DNA from: Flavivirga algicola
Lineage (GTDB): Bacteria; Bacteroidota; Bacteroidia; Flavobacteriales; Flavobacteriaceae
Length of the DNA stretch: 64,000 bases
Assembly (NCBI RefSeq): GCF_012910715.1
Contig: NZ_JABBHF010000010.1
Location: 124,001 to 188,000, forward strand
Direction: 5' to 3'
In this document: in pieces, positions 37,005 to 47,568 of the stretch
How positions within the stretch are numbered: the first letter of the stretch is position 1
How the letters are laid out: each line of letters starts with the position of its first letter
Program-made: the position numbers and the translations under genes
The notes under the pieces: model-generated
What the model saw: the letters and a program-made list of their open reading frames with translations, nothing else
Told to the model about the DNA's origin: nothing
The model's database searches: none

Positions 37005-37718
37005 ATGAAAAGATTATTTGGATTGATTTTATTAGTAAGTGGCTTTATGCTAAACGCTCAAAGTAACTCAGAATTAATAAAACATTATGAAGCTTATTAT
37101 AAGCAAATGAAGGCACAAGGAGATGTTCAAGGGATAATAAATGGGATGACACATTTAAATTTGTTAGCACCATCCCAGGCAAGAAAAGACACTTTAGCTT
37201 ATTTATACATGACCGAAGGTAAATACATGCAAGCACTTAACACCATAGGCATAGAAAAAAGTGCTACCGATTCTGATATCGCCATTGAAGTTAAGGCATT
37301 GTCTTTAAAATCGGTTAAACAGCCTGAATTAGCCATTGGGTTTTTTGAGGAAATGTTTAAAAGAAAACCAAATGCCCCAATTGCCTACGAATTGGCAGAA
37401 CTTAATTTGCAAACTAAAAAACTGGCGGAAGCAGAAAAGCATATTGCTTATGGTATCGCAAATTCGAAAGACGATATGAAGAAAGCTTATTACGAGACTC
37501 AAACACCATATGAAGTATCTTTAAAAGCGGCCTTTATGTATTTAAAGGCATTGGTTGTTTACAATAAGGATACGAAAGCAAATATTGATGCAGCTGTCGA
37601 TGTTTTGGATGAAACTTTAAAAACAGCACCCAACTTTAATTTAATTCAATTAACAAAAACGGAATTGTTAAGACAAAAACAGGCTCTGCAAGCACAAGCG
37701 TCACAACCAAAAAATTAA
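37005..37718 (+). CDS. Periplasmic TPR-like protein
   Basis: A 237-aa secreted protein; signal MKRLFGLILLVSGFMLNAQ cut after residue 19. The rest is helical with TPR-like repeats (TLAYLYMTEGKYMQALNTIG, ELAIGFFEEMFKRKPNAPIAYE and on). The C-terminus is Gln/Ala-rich. Function unknown. The small gene is monocistronic, ending at a shared terminator with the convergent lipoprotein. Confidence 0.7.
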   Translation: MKRLFGLILLVSGFMLNAQSNSELIKHYEAYYKQMKAQGDVQGIINGMTHLNLLAPSQARKDTLAYLYMTEGKYMQALNTIGIEKSATDSDIAIEVKALSLKSVKQPELAIGFFEEMFKRKPNAPIAYELAELNLQTKKLAEAEKHIAYGIANSKDDMKKAYYETQTPYEVSLKAAFMYLKALVVYNKDTKANIDAAVDVLDETLKTAPNFNLIQLTKTELLRQKQALQAQASQPKN

Positions 37719-37733
37719 TTAAAAAATTAATTG

Positions 37734-37777
37734 AAAAAAGGGCCTAAAAAGCGAATGCACTTTTTAGACCCTTTTTT
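37734..37777. terminator. Bidirectional terminator
   Basis: A long near-perfect stem AAAAAAGGGcCTAAAAAG pairs with its inverse CTTTTTAGaCCCTTTTTT around an 8-nt loop, with T-runs on both strands, between the convergent 37005 and 37780 genes. Confidence 0.85.
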
Positions 37778-37779
37778 TA

Positions 37780-38301
37780 TTATTCTGGCTTTTCAATTTT
37801 TCGTGTATCGAATTCTATTTTCTTATTTATTTGTAAATTAAAACTAGAAAAGGCTACTAAAAAATCCTTAATGGTCGCTATAAGTTCTTTTTTGCTTGTA
37901 GTAGATAAATTTGATAAACTCTCTAGTTTGCGAAGTTTGGTTTCCAACGCTGTAATTCTAGAAGAAATAGAAGGTGCCTTTAATTCTTTAGGAATGCTTT
38001 TTTTTAAACCTTTTAACAGAGCGGTTATGGTTTCTTCATTATCATTAAAAAAACTTAAATCCCCTTTTTTAATAGTTGTTATAGCTTCTTGTAATTGTTG
38101 GTATTCTGCCCAGTTTTCTGTAATCCCTTCGGCTTTTGAGTCTATAAAAAACTCGATATAGTCAATTTTTGAAATATCTTTTTCCGTTATTTCATTGTTT
38201 TCAATGTCCGCTTTATTAGTTGCTACGTTGCTTTCTTGTTCTTTTTTACAAGAAAGAAATAGTATTAGCAGGCTTAAAATACTTAAGGTTTTAATACGCA
38301 T
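37780..38301 (-). CDS. Lipoprotein, unknown
   Basis: A 173-aa lipoprotein (signal MRIKTLSILSLLILFLSC, Cys18). The mature part is Lys/Glu-rich and helical, probably with a coiled coil (SSRITALETKLRKLESL). It is not recognised; it reads like a small periplasmic helical lipoprotein common in Flavobacteriaceae. Confidence 0.65.
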   Translation of the reverse strand: MRIKTLSILSLLILFLSCKKEQESNVATNKADIENNEITEKDISKIDYIEFFIDSKAEGITENWAEYQQLQEAITTIKKGDLSFFNDNEETITALLKGLKKSIPKELKAPSISSRITALETKLRKLESLSNLSTTSKKELIATIKDFLVAFSSFNLQINKKIEFDTRKIEKPE

Positions 38302-38503
38302 AGTGCTTCATTTAAAATGATACCGTACAAAGATATAGTAATAGTTTATCTTCTGTTTAAGAATTAGAAATCAAATTACTAATTTCTTATACGATATTAA
38401 TTTGTGTAAAATGAGTTGTTTTGCTCAGATAAAAAATCCGATGCCATTTTAAAACAACCTAATTAATTGTATATTTGAACGGTTCCCTAATCTTAAAATT
38501 ATT

Positions 38504-39094
38504 ATGTTTCAAAATTTTTGGTTTAACGTAGAGTATGGTATCAATCATGTATTAGATATCAACGCATACGATCATGTTTTATTTCTTATAGTCTTAACAG
38601 TTTCCTATGTGTTTAAAGATTGGAAACGTGTGTTGCTATTGGTCTCTATGTTTACTTTGGGGCATACCTTATCACTCGTTTTGGCAGCTTATAATGTGGT
38701 TCGTGTGAATGCGCAGATTGTTGAATTTTTAATTCCTATTACTATTCTAATTGTTGCGCTGTTTAATGTTTTTACTTCTGGTAAAGGTGCTCAAAGGGAA
38801 AAAGTGGGCGTGTTGTTCTTGTCAACACTATTCTTTGGATTGATACATGGTTTGGGCTTTGCACGTGAATTTCAGATGCTTTTGGGAGATTCAGATAACA
38901 AATTAGCATTATTGTTGGAGTTTGCTTTAGGAATAGAGCTTGCCCAGATTATCATTGTATTTTTAGTCTTGTTTTTAGGGTATGTGGTACAGACTATTTT
39001 TAGATTTTCTAAACGCGATTGGATTATGGTTGTGTCTGCCATCGTTGTTGGTTTGGTTATTCCCATGATATTGAACAGTGATTTCTTGTCATAA
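38504..39094 (+). CDS. HupE/UreJ-family membrane protein
   Basis: A 196-aa polytopic membrane protein with about six segments. His motifs typical of this metal-permease-like family are seen: AYDHVLFLIVLT, LGHTLSLVL and GLIHGLGFAREF. HupE/UreJ proteins are proposed nickel permeases; no hydrogenase or urease gene is in this window. In Bacteroidetes the family is often stand-alone, so nickel transport is not certain. Confidence 0.8.
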   Translation: MFQNFWFNVEYGINHVLDINAYDHVLFLIVLTVSYVFKDWKRVLLLVSMFTLGHTLSLVLAAYNVVRVNAQIVEFLIPITILIVALFNVFTSGKGAQREKVGVLFLSTLFFGLIHGLGFAREFQMLLGDSDNKLALLLEFALGIELAQIIIVFLVLFLGYVVQTIFRFSKRDWIMVVSAIVVGLVIPMILNSDFLS

Positions 39095-39278
39095 TATAAA
39101 ATTTTCATAAAACTTTAACGAACTTGCATTGCGATTAAAATACGAACAGAGTATCTTCGTTGTATTGTTTTGCGTTTGAGATTAAAGCATTTGCGAGCTA
39201 TTCTTGGTTTTTATTTTTGAAATGGCTTCTAAAAATGTATTAATCGTTTAAAAACATGTTATAATTATAAATAGAATA

Positions 39279-39710
39279 ATGCCAGAAAATAAACAGCTTA
39301 AGTACGATAAGGCTTATTTAAGAATAGCACAGGAGTGGGGAAAATTGTCTTATTGCAAACGCAGGCAAGTTGGCGCGATTATTGTGAAAGATAGAATGAT
39401 TATCTCTGATGGTTATAATGGAACGCCATCGGGGTTTGAGAATTTTTGTGAAGATGATGAAGGCTACACAAAATGGTATGTGTTACATGCAGAAGCGAAT
39501 GCTATTTTAAAAGTGGCTGCTTCTACCCAGTCGTGCAAAGGCGCTACACTGTATATCACAATGTCACCATGTAAAGAATGCAGCAAATTAATCCATCAGG
39601 CTGGGATTGTAAAGGTGGTGTATCATGAAGCATATAAAGATGATTCTGGATTGAAATTCTTGAAAAAAGCAGGTATAGAACTTAAATTAATAGAAGACTT
39701 AAAAGCATAA
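39279..39710 (+). CDS. Deoxycytidylate (dCMP) deaminase
   Basis: A 143-aa zinc deaminase making dUMP from dCMP. VLHAEANAIL (zinc His and catalytic Glu) and MSPCKECSKLI (two zinc Cys) are intact. GGY-type start: KLSYCKRRQVGAIIVKD, NGTPSGFENFCED. Its stop overlaps the start of the S41 protease (TAATG), so the two are translationally coupled. A dTMP-supply role is likely. Confidence 0.93.
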   Translation: MPENKQLKYDKAYLRIAQEWGKLSYCKRRQVGAIIVKDRMIISDGYNGTPSGFENFCEDDEGYTKWYVLHAEANAILKVAASTQSCKGATLYITMSPCKECSKLIHQAGIVKVVYHEAYKDDSGLKFLKKAGIELKLIEDLKA

Positions 39711-41308
39711 TGTCATTTCAAAAAAAATATTTGCCTTTTATTTTGGGTGTTGCGATAGCGGCAGGCATTTTTATTGGTGGAAAGCTGGATTTTACAGATT
39801 CGCCAGATAGATTGTTCTCTACTAATAGTAAAAAAGATAAACTCAATAGGCTTATCGACTATATTGATTATGATTATGTTGATGACATAAATACAGACAG
39901 TATTGTTGATGTTACGGTTAATGGTATTTTAGAAAATCTAGATCCGCATTCTGTATACATCCCTAAGGAGGCTATGGAACGTGTTGCGGAAGAGATGAAA
40001 GGTGATTTTGTGGGTATTGGAGTTAGCTTTTATCCCTACAAAGATACCATAGCGGTTATTAGGGCGATTGAAGGAGGTCCTAGTGCCAAAGCAGGTATAA
40101 AAGGAGGTGACCGTATTATTATGGCAGATAACGATACGCTTTTTGGAGATAGATTGAATGATGGTGAAATGGTTAAAAAACTAAAAGGGCCTATTCATAC
40201 TAAAGTCAATTTAAAAGTATATAGAAAAGGAGAGCCAGAACTTTTAAACTTCACAATAAAGCGGGATAATATTCCTATTAAAAGTGTCGATGCCGTTTAT
40301 ATGCTAACCGAAAAATTAGGATATATAAAAATAAACCGATTTGCAGAGTCTACTTATAAGGAATTTAAAAAAGGGTTGAATAAGCTTTTAGAATTAGGAG
40401 CTACCGAAATTGCATTGGATTTAAGAAATAACCCAGGAGGTATTTTAGGTATCTCAGAACAAATAGTAGACGAGTTTTTAGAAGATGATAAACTCATCCT
40501 ATTTACTAAAAATAAGCGCGGAAATATTGAAAAAAGCTTTGCTACTGGTAAAGGCGATTTTGAAGATGGTCATGTATACGTACTCATAGATGAGAATTCA
40601 GCATCTGCAAGTGAGATTGTTGCTGGGGCATTACAAGATAATGATAAAGGAACCATAGTAGGGCGTCGTTCTTATGGCAAAGGCTTGGTGCAGCGAGAAA
40701 TGGACCTAGGAGATGGTAGTGCCGTGCGTTTAACGGTGTCACGTTATTATACACCAACAGGACGTTCTATTCAGCGGTCATATAAAAATGGTAATAAAGA
40801 TTACTATGATGAATATTTTGATAGGCTAGATAGTGGAGAGCTTTTAGATCCCAACAAAATTAAGGTAGCAGATTCATTAAAATTTACAACACCAGCGGGG
40901 AAAACGGTGTATGGTGGTGGGGGTATTATTCCAGATGTATTTGTCCCTATAGATAATAGTATGCAAAATGAAACGCTAACCTTTTTACAAAGACGCGGAT
41001 TTATCGGTTATTTTGTATTTGAGGAGCTTGAAAAAGACAGGCATCTTTACGATAATATTTCAAGACAAGATTTTATTGATTCGTTTGAGGTGAGTGATGA
41101 TTTGGTGTTTGCTTTCCAGGACTACTTAAATGTACGTACCGATTCTAAAATTACTTTTGTAGCATACCATACTGAGGTGAAACAATATATCAAAGCAACA
41201 CTAGCAGGTCAGCTTTATGGCAGTGGTGCTTTTGAAGAAGTTTTCAATCAGCGTGATATCATGATTGATGAGGTTATTAAGTTAAGTGATAGTAAGGCTA
41301 AAGACTAA
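39710..41308 (+). CDS. C-terminal processing peptidase (S41)
   Basis: A 532-aa secreted or membrane-anchored serine protease. The N-terminus has one hydrophobic signal/anchor (PFILGVAIAAGIFIGG). The PDZ domain (near 95-185) has GPSAKAGIKGGDRI. The S41 catalytic part contains the Ser-Lys dyad: ENSASASEIVAGAL with the nucleophilic Ser near residue 300 and RRSYGKGLVQ with the Lys near 325. It cuts C-terminal tails of periplasmic proteins. Coupled to the deaminase gene by a 1-nt overlap. Confidence 0.93.
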   Translation: MSFQKKYLPFILGVAIAAGIFIGGKLDFTDSPDRLFSTNSKKDKLNRLIDYIDYDYVDDINTDSIVDVTVNGILENLDPHSVYIPKEAMERVAEEMKGDFVGIGVSFYPYKDTIAVIRAIEGGPSAKAGIKGGDRIIMADNDTLFGDRLNDGEMVKKLKGPIHTKVNLKVYRKGEPELLNFTIKRDNIPIKSVDAVYMLTEKLGYIKINRFAESTYKEFKKGLNKLLELGATEIALDLRNNPGGILGISEQIVDEFLEDDKLILFTKNKRGNIEKSFATGKGDFEDGHVYVLIDENSASASEIVAGALQDNDKGTIVGRRSYGKGLVQREMDLGDGSAVRLTVSRYYTPTGRSIQRSYKNGNKDYYDEYFDRLDSGELLDPNKIKVADSLKFTTPAGKTVYGGGGIIPDVFVPIDNSMQNETLTFLQRRGFIGYFVFEELEKDRHLYDNISRQDFIDSFEVSDDLVFAFQDYLNVRTDSKITFVAYHTEVKQYIKATLAGQLYGSGAFEEVFNQRDIMIDEVIKLSDSKAKD

Positions 41309-41913
41309 ACTTCAATTTTATCATGCACTTTAGTGTCTTTTCCATTGTTCCAAAGTGTTAAAATGTCGGTAGCTACATGTGCGCCACTACCAGAAGCTAT
41401 GGAAAATTGGCTACGCCACCCAGCAAGTGTGCCTGCAACGTATAAATTGGCTTCAATCAAATGATCTGTGTTTTTTAACCAAATCCGATTTTTTTCAATC
41501 GGGCTCCTTGGATGAGGTTCTATATAATGTTCAAGTCCTTTAATCGTCATCAAGTTGGTATAGCCAACAGCAATAACAACAGCTTTTGCTGTGTAGGTGT
41601 TTTTATTGGTTCTAATTTTTAAAAGGCCTTCAGATTTTGACAATTCCAAGGTTTTTTCTTTTTCAATCAGTTCGACATGCGGGTATAGTTCCGTTAATTG
41701 TTTTTTTCCGCTTTCCAATATTGAAGCTCCAGTAGTTTCAGGCGTTAAGCCCAGTACATTGTTGAATAAAGCAGTTTGAAGATGGGATGTTTTTTGATGG
41801 GCAATAATGCCAATATGTTTGTCTTTGGCAAAAGCTTTATTTTTAGCAGAGCCTAAAACTAGGGCGCATGACAAACCCGCAGCACCCCCGCCAATAATTA
41901 GAGCATCATACAT
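41305..41913 (-). CDS. Compact FAD-dependent oxidoreductase-like protein
   Basis: A 202-aa protein with MYDALIIGGGAAGLSCALVLG, the FAD Rossmann motif of thioredoxin reductases. It ends in YVAGTLAGWRSQFSIASGSGAHVA, the FAD end motif. The family usual length is over 300 aa; here the NADPH domain and its CxxC active site are missing, which leaves only the FAD domain halves joined together. Bacteroidetes have such short forms. The redox partner is unknown. Its last 4 nt overlap the S41 gene on the other strand. Confidence 0.75.
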   Translation of the reverse strand: MYDALIIGGGAAGLSCALVLGSAKNKAFAKDKHIGIIAHQKTSHLQTALFNNVLGLTPETTGASILESGKKQLTELYPHVELIEKEKTLELSKSEGLLKIRTNKNTYTAKAVVIAVGYTNLMTIKGLEHYIEPHPRSPIEKNRIWLKNTDHLIEANLYVAGTLAGWRSQFSIASGSGAHVATDILTLWNNGKDTKVHDKIEV

Positions 41914-42116
41914 TAGTTGCGTTCTTTGGTTTTTTGTTCAATACGCTTAGAGACCCTTAGAATAAGCATCATAAGAATAACACAAAGAGATGCTAAAATA
42001 GTGATTAAAGCGATTAAGCTATCATCTTTAAAAGGCGCACTAAAATTCACTTTTGTAAAATTGAAAATCATTAAACCTAGAGCAATAATGCTAATTATAA
42101 TAGTTAAATATTTCAT
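41913..42116 (-). CDS. Small two-helix membrane protein
   Basis: A 67-aa protein with two hydrophobic helices (ITIIISIIALGLMIFNF, SLIALITILASLCVILMMLIL) and a basic C-terminal tail. Its stop overlaps the ATG of the FAD protein by 1 nt, and it follows the MarC gene by 12 nt, so all three are one operon. Function unknown. Confidence 0.65.
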   Translation of the reverse strand: MKYLTIIISIIALGLMIFNFTKVNFSAPFKDDSLIALITILASLCVILMMLILRVSKRIEQKTKERN

Positions 42117-42128
42117 TTGTGATGGTGT

Positions 42129-42716
42129 TTATGTAATTTCAAATAAGGCTTTTATGTTATGAGCAAATAGTTTAACAGCAATAGCTAATAAGATAACTCC
42201 AAATACTTTGCGTATAATATTGATACCGTTTTGTCCAATAAGGCGTTCTATTCTAGCAGATGTTTTAAGCACGATAAAAATAATGATAACATTCATTATA
42301 ACTGCAACAATAATGTTTTCTGTTCTAAATTCAGCTCTTAGTGATAATAAAGTCGTTAAACTACCAGGGCCCGCAATGAGTGGAAACGCTAAAGGGAATA
42401 CCGCAGCTGTCATAGAGGTGCTTTCTTCCTGTTTGTATAAAGTGATTCCTAAAATCATTTCCAAAGCAATAAAAAATAAAATAAAAGCACCGGCTACAGC
42501 AAATGAATTGACATCAATACCAACAAGGTTTAAAATACTTTTTCCTAAAAACAAAAACAGAATTAATATAATGCCCGCTATAATGGAGGCTTTTTCGCTT
42601 TGTATATGTCCTGCTTTTTTTCTTAAATCGATAATTATTGGGATATTCCCGATAATATCTATAACGGCAAATAATACCATAAAGGCCGTAAAAATTTCTT
42701 TAAAGTCTAATTGCAT
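42129..42716 (-). CDS. MarC-family integral membrane protein
   Basis: A 195-aa protein, six hydrophobic segments, starting at ATG 42716 (MQLDFKEIFTAFMVLFAVID); the frame extends 27 nt upstream without a match. Family features FPLAFPLIAGPGSLTTLL and DIIGNIPI are present. MarC proteins are misnamed; no role in multidrug resistance is shown. First gene of the MarC/small membrane/FAD operon. Confidence 0.88.
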   Translation of the reverse strand: MQLDFKEIFTAFMVLFAVIDIIGNIPIIIDLRKKAGHIQSEKASIIAGIILILFLFLGKSILNLVGIDVNSFAVAGAFILFFIALEMILGITLYKQEESTSMTAAVFPLAFPLIAGPGSLTTLLSLRAEFRTENIIVAVIMNVIIIFIVLKTSARIERLIGQNGINIIRKVFGVILLAIAVKLFAHNIKALFEIT

Positions 42717-42806
42717 TGCTTTGATTATTAAGTTTGTGGGCAAAGTTCGGTATTAAATGCCAAACTATTACACAAAATAATTCTAAAGATTGTCTATTTT
42801 TGTCCG

Positions 42807-43379
42807 ATGTTTCAATTAGGAAAAACCATTGTATCCGAAGAGATCATAGAAAAAGATTTTGTATGTAATCTATCGGCTTGTAAGGGTGCGTGCTGTGTTG
42901 ATGGTGATGCAGGTGCGCCGTTAGAAGCAGATGAGACTAAAATACTTGAAAATATTTACCCTAAGGTGAAGCCCTTTTTACGTAAAGAGGGTATTGAAGC
43001 TATAGAATCCCAAGGGACGTATGTAACTACTGAAGATGGAGAACTGGAAACGCCTTTAATTGATGGGGCAGATTGCGCTTACGTTATTTTTAACGAAAAA
43101 AAAGTGGCGCTTTGCGGTATAGAAGAAGCGTATAACCAAGGCCAGATTTCCTGGAAAAAACCAGTGTCTTGCCATTTGTATCCTGTAAGAGTTCAAGATT
43201 ACAGCGAATTTTCGGCAGTGAATTATCATAAATGGCAAATTTGCGATGATGCTTGCTCTTTAGGAAAAGAACTGCAAATCCCCATCTATAAATTTGTAAA
43301 AGAAGCCTTAGTTAGAAAGTTTGGAGAAGACTGGTACATGGAGTTGGAAAAGGTTGCAAATTCTAAAAAAAACGATTAA
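42807..43379 (+). CDS. DUF3109 cysteine-rich protein
   Basis: A 190-aa cytoplasmic protein, YkgJ/DUF3109-like. It has the cluster VCNLSACKGACCVDGDAGAP near residue 20 and later Cys in ADCAYV, VALCGIE, VSCHLYPVR and ICDDACSLG, eight or more in all, a typical metal- or Fe-S-binding set. The family role is unknown. It is alone, and 294 nt of AT-rich sequence without a clear feature separate it from nrdB. Confidence 0.85.
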   Translation: MFQLGKTIVSEEIIEKDFVCNLSACKGACCVDGDAGAPLEADETKILENIYPKVKPFLRKEGIEAIESQGTYVTTEDGELETPLIDGADCAYVIFNEKKVALCGIEEAYNQGQISWKKPVSCHLYPVRVQDYSEFSAVNYHKWQICDDACSLGKELQIPIYKFVKEALVRKFGEDWYMELEKVANSKKND

Positions 43380-43673
43380 AAACTAGTTTGATTTTCTAAA
43401 ATAGATGCTCCTTTTCTTTACAATTTTTGCAAACTAAAGAACCCTTGTTTTATAAGGCTTCAGCGAAGGTTGTTGAAATTAAATTACTGATTATCAGGTT
43501 ATTGTGTTGTTGTAGGGCTTTCCTTTGAAAACCCCCATCTGCTAAGTTTTGTTAAAAACTTGTTGACAATGTTTATAACAAAGCCTTTCATTTTCAACTT
43601 CTATTTTCAATCTTTGTTATTCCCAAATCGAAAGAAATTTTCGTCCAATATTTTATAAAAATTTAAAGAAACA

Positions 43674-44654
43674 ATGTCTCAGGCTATAGAACCGATTCTA
43701 CAAGAAAACAAAGATCGCTTTGTTATTTTTCCAATTCAACACCATGATATTTGGGAGTGGTATAAAAAATCGGAGGCAAGCTTTTGGACAGCAGAAGAAA
43801 TTGATTTACATCAAGATCTTACAGATTGGAGTACAAAACTTAATGATGATGAGCGCTATTTTATAAAGCACATTTTGGCATTTTTTGCTGCCAGTGATGG
43901 TATTGTAAACGAAAATTTAGCAGAGAACTTTGTAAACGAAGTACAGTATAGTGAGGCGAAATTCTTTTATGGATTTCAAATTATGATGGAGAATATTCAT
44001 AGTGAGACCTACTCGCTTTTAATAGATACCTATGTAAAAGACGAAAAAGAAAAAGACTTGTTATTTAATGCCATTGAGAACTTTCCTGCTATTAAAAAGA
44101 AAGCAGACTGGGCTTTAAAATGGATTGAATCTCCAAGTTTTGCAGAACGTTTAATTGCATTTGCAGCTGTTGAGGGTATTTTCTTTTCAGGGGCATTTTG
44201 CTCTATTTTCTGGTTGAAGAAAAGAGGGTTAATGCCAGGTTTAACATTCTCTAATGAGTTAATATCTCGTGATGAAGGTGTACACTGCGATTTTGCAGTG
44301 CACTTACATAATAAACATTTAATAAATAAAGTACCTAAATCCCGTATTAAAGAAATATTGGTAGATGCTTTAGATATTGAACGTGAATTTATAACAGAAT
44401 CTTTACCAGCAAGTTTAATTGGCATGAATGCAGTTTTAATGGCACAATATTTAGAGTTTGTGACCGATAGGCTGTTAAATGAATTAGGTTGCGAAAAAGT
44501 ATATAATACAGCTAACCCATTTGATTTCATGGATATGATTTCATTACAAGGAAAAACAAATTTCTTTGAGAAACGTGTATCCGAATATCAAAAAGCAGGA
44601 GTCCTTAATAAAGAAGAAGAAAAGGACAAATTTAGCTTTGATGCCGATTTTTAA
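43674..44654 (+). CDS. nrdB: Ribonucleoside-diphosphate reductase small subunit
   Basis: A 326-aa class Ia R2 protein supplying the tyrosyl radical. Metal ligands and radical site: [27 protein letters not shown], then [16 protein letters not shown], where Tyr in SETYS aligns with the radical Tyr of the eukaryotic-type subunit. [13 protein letters not shown] provides the last Glu-His pair. The tail FSFDADF is the short C-terminal segment that binds the R1 subunit. It is followed by a palindrome and then nrdA 225 nt on. Confidence 0.96.
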   Translation: MSQAIEPILQENKDRFVIFPIQHHDIWEWYKKSEASFWTAEEIDLHQDLTDWSTKLNDDERYFIKHILAFFAASDGIVNENLAENFVNEVQYSEAKFFYGFQIMMENIHSETYSLLIDTYVKDEKEKDLLFNAIENFPAIKKKADWALKWIESPSFAERLIAFAAVEGIFFSGAFCSIFWLKKRGLMPGLTFSNELISRDEGVHCDFAVHLHNKHLINKVPKSRIKEILVDALDIEREFITESLPASLIGMNAVLMAQYLEFVTDRLLNELGCEKVYNTANPFDFMDMISLQGKTNFFEKRVSEYQKAGVLNKEEEKDKFSFDADF

Positions 44655-44656
44655 TC

Positions 44657-44684
44657 AAGAAGAATTATTAATAATTCTTCTTTT
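44657..44684 (+). terminator. Palindrome between nrdB and nrdA
   Basis: A perfect 26-bp palindrome (44657-44682, arms of 13), starting 3 nt after the nrdB stop and ending in TTTT. It may be a partial terminator that gives more R2 than R1 transcript. Confidence 0.5.
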
Positions 44685-44879
44685 CAAAACTCCAATGGAG
44701 TTTCCCTATTTGAAAGAACGATTAGAATGACATTTCCATGAAAGTGGAAGATTAATAGCCTTTTATTGAATAACCCAAGCAACTGATTTTTATCTAACTA
44801 ACCATTAGAACTAAATTTTAGAATAATTGACTAACCATTTTTCTGAAGGTGTATCAGAAAACCTAAAAAGTGTAATATT

Positions 44880-47363
44880 ATGTATGTAATAAAAAGAGAC
44901 GGAAGAAAAGAGCAAATCATGTTCGACAAGATCACTGCCAGAGTGAGAAAGTTATGTTATGGATTAAACGAGTTGGTCGACCCTTTAAAAGTGGCCATGC
45001 GTGTGATTGAAGGACTGTACGATGGTGTAACAACAAGCGAACTGGATAACCTTGCTGCAGAAATTGCTGCAACAATGACAACAGTACATCCAGACTATGC
45101 GCGTTTAGCAGCACGAATTTCGGTTTCTAACTTGCATAAAAACACTAAAAAATCGTTTAGCAGTGTTATGGAAGATTTGCATAAATATGTAAACCCGAGA
45201 ACAGGTAAAGATGCACCGCTTTTATCAGACGAAGTCTATAACGTTATTATGGAGAATAAAGAACGTCTTGATTCTACTATTATATATAACCGTGATTTTG
45301 GTTATGACTATTTTGGTTTTAAAACGTTAGAACGTTCCTACCTTTTAAAGTTAAATGGTGTTATTGCCGAGCGTCCGCAACATATGCTTATGCGTGTTTC
45401 AATAGGAATTCATTTAAATGATTTAGATGCTGCTATTGAGACCTATGAGCTCATGTCTAAAAGATATTTTACGCATGCTACACCAACACTATTTAATTCA
45501 GGTACACCAAAACCGCAAATGTCGTCTTGTTTTCTTTTAACTATGAAAGAAGATAGTATAGATGGTATTTATGACACTTTAAAACAAACGGCAAAAATTT
45601 CACAATCTGCTGGAGGGATTGGTTTAGCGATGCATAATGTACGTGCTACAGGGAGTTATATTGCAGGAACCAATGGTACGAGTAACGGTATCGTACCCAT
45701 GCTTCGTGTATTTAACGACACGGCGCGTTACGTAGATCAAGGAGGTGGAAAACGTAAAGGAAGCTTTGCGATTTATCTGGAAACTTGGCATGCTGATATT
45801 TTTGATTTCTTGGATTTAAAGAAAAACCACGGTAAAGAAGAAATGCGTGCACGTGATTTGTTTTATGCAATGTGGATTTCAGATTTGTTTATGAAGCGTG
45901 TACAGGAAGATGGCGATTGGACTTTGATGTGTCCTAATGAATGCCCTGGATTACCAGAAACACATAGTGAAGAATTTGAAGCCTTATATTTAAAATATGA
46001 AGCCGAGGGTAAAGGGCGTAAAACAATTAAGGCACGTGAACTTTGGGAGAAAATATTAGAATCTCAAATAGAGACTGGGACACCATATATGCTTTATAAA
46101 GACTCGGCAAACCGTAAGTCTAATCAGCAAAATTTGGGAACCATTCGTTCTTCTAATTTATGTACAGAAATTTTAGAGTATACATCACCAGATGAGGTTG
46201 CTGTATGTAATTTAGCATCTATTGCTTTGCCAATGTTTGTTAAAAATGGAGAATTCGATCATAAAGAATTGTTCCGTATAACAAAGCGTGTTACTAAAAA
46301 CTTAAACAGAGTTATTGATAGAAATTATTATCCAGTAAAAGAAGCCGAAAATTCTAATATGCGTCATAGACCAATAGGTTTGGGGGTTCAGGGATTAGCA
46401 GATACGTTTATAAAACTACGTATGCCTTTTACGAGTGATGCTGCTAAAAAATTAAACCAGGATATTTTTGAAACACTTTACTATGCAGCGGTGACTGCGA
46501 GTATGGAAGAAGCAAAAGTGGATGGTCCTTATGAAACCTATGAAGGCTCTCCAATAAGTAAAGGGCAATTTCAACATAACTTATGGAACCTAAATAATGA
46601 CGAATTAAGTGGTAACTGGGATTGGGAGAAACTACGTAAACAAGTACTTAAAAACGGTGTGCGTAACTCGCTGTTAGTGGCACCTATGCCTACAGCCTCG
46701 ACATCTCAAATACTTGGTAATAATGAGTGTTTTGAACCCTATACATCTAACATTTATACGCGTCGTGTATTGTCTGGGGAGTTTATTGTTGTGAATAAAC
46801 ATCTATTGGAAGATTTAATTGAACTTGGACTTTGGAATGAAAGTTTAAAACAAGATATTATGAGAGCCAATGGCTCCATACAAAATATTGATGTTATTCC
46901 TCAAGATATTAAAGACCTTTACAAAACAGTTTGGGAGTTAAGTATGAAGGATATTATAGATATGTCTCGTCAAAGAGGGTACTTTATAGACCAGTCACAA
47001 TCACTTAACTTATTCTTAGAAGGTGCTACAATGGCTAAACTAACATCTATGCATTTCTACGCATGGAAAAGTGGTTTAAAAACGGGTATGTATTACTTGC
47101 GTACTAAGAGTGCTGTAGATGCTATTAAGTTTACTCTAAAAACAACCAAGAAGGAAGAACCAACAGCAGAAGTTGTAGAAGTTAATGATGTTAATTTACA
47201 GGAAGAACAGGCAAAAAAGAAAAAAGTGGCAGCCAAAAACGCGGCAAAATTTGCGCAACAAAATGTGCCAGAAGTTGAGCCCATGACTGCAGAGGAAATG
47301 AAAGCACTCATTGCTCAGGCGAAAGCTGGAGAAGGTGATGATTGCTTGATGTGTGGATCTTAA
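44880..47363 (+). CDS. nrdA: Ribonucleoside-diphosphate reductase large subunit
   Basis: An 827-aa class I R1 subunit. The N-terminal ATP-cone ([21 protein letters not shown]) is for allosteric control. The barrel has SSCFLLT (redox Cys), NLCTEILEY (thiyl radical Cys and Glu), and [20 protein letters not shown]. The C-terminal DDCLMCGS holds the CxxC shuttle that reduces the active site. The linker before it is Lys/Ala/Glu-rich. A standard class I enzyme with nrdB. Confidence 0.97.
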   Translation: MYVIKRDGRKEQIMFDKITARVRKLCYGLNELVDPLKVAMRVIEGLYDGVTTSELDNLAAEIAATMTTVHPDYARLAARISVSNLHKNTKKSFSSVMEDLHKYVNPRTGKDAPLLSDEVYNVIMENKERLDSTIIYNRDFGYDYFGFKTLERSYLLKLNGVIAERPQHMLMRVSIGIHLNDLDAAIETYELMSKRYFTHATPTLFNSGTPKPQMSSCFLLTMKEDSIDGIYDTLKQTAKISQSAGGIGLAMHNVRATGSYIAGTNGTSNGIVPMLRVFNDTARYVDQGGGKRKGSFAIYLETWHADIFDFLDLKKNHGKEEMRARDLFYAMWISDLFMKRVQEDGDWTLMCPNECPGLPETHSEEFEALYLKYEAEGKGRKTIKARELWEKILESQIETGTPYMLYKDSANRKSNQQNLGTIRSSNLCTEILEYTSPDEVAVCNLASIALPMFVKNGEFDHKELFRITKRVTKNLNRVIDRNYYPVKEAENSNMRHRPIGLGVQGLADTFIKLRMPFTSDAAKKLNQDIFETLYYAAVTASMEEAKVDGPYETYEGSPISKGQFQHNLWNLNNDELSGNWDWEKLRKQVLKNGVRNSLLVAPMPTASTSQILGNNECFEPYTSNIYTRRVLSGEFIVVNKHLLEDLIELGLWNESLKQDIMRANGSIQNIDVIPQDIKDLYKTVWELSMKDIIDMSRQRGYFIDQSQSLNLFLEGATMAKLTSMHFYAWKSGLKTGMYYLRTKSAVDAIKFTLKTTKKEEPTAEVVEVNDVNLQEEQAKKKKVAAKNAAKFAQQNVPEVEPMTAEEMKALIAQAKAGEGDDCLMCGS

Positions 47364-47403
47364 CTATATATAGATTATTAAAAATAGATTTATCAGGCAC
47401 AGG

Positions 47404-47426
47404 GCACCCTTTTTAGGGTGCTTTTT
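47404..47426 (+). terminator. nrdA terminator
   Basis: Stem GCACCCT/AGGGTGC (47404-47410, 47415-47421) with TTTTT directly after. Confidence 0.85.
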
Positions 47427-47568
47427 CTTATTAAAAGAGTATATTTATTTTTTAACAAAAATAAAAGGCTTCCAATATAGATTATCCTTTTTAAGAACAA
47501 ATAAATGGTAAAGGGTGGCATGATTCTATTTCAAAAACATATGTTGTTGATGTTAATAAATTTGAAGA

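Noticed and set aside
42208-42756. 182-codon plus-strand frame opposite marC
   Set aside because: Hydrophobic only because it mirrors a membrane protein; MarC is the recognised product.
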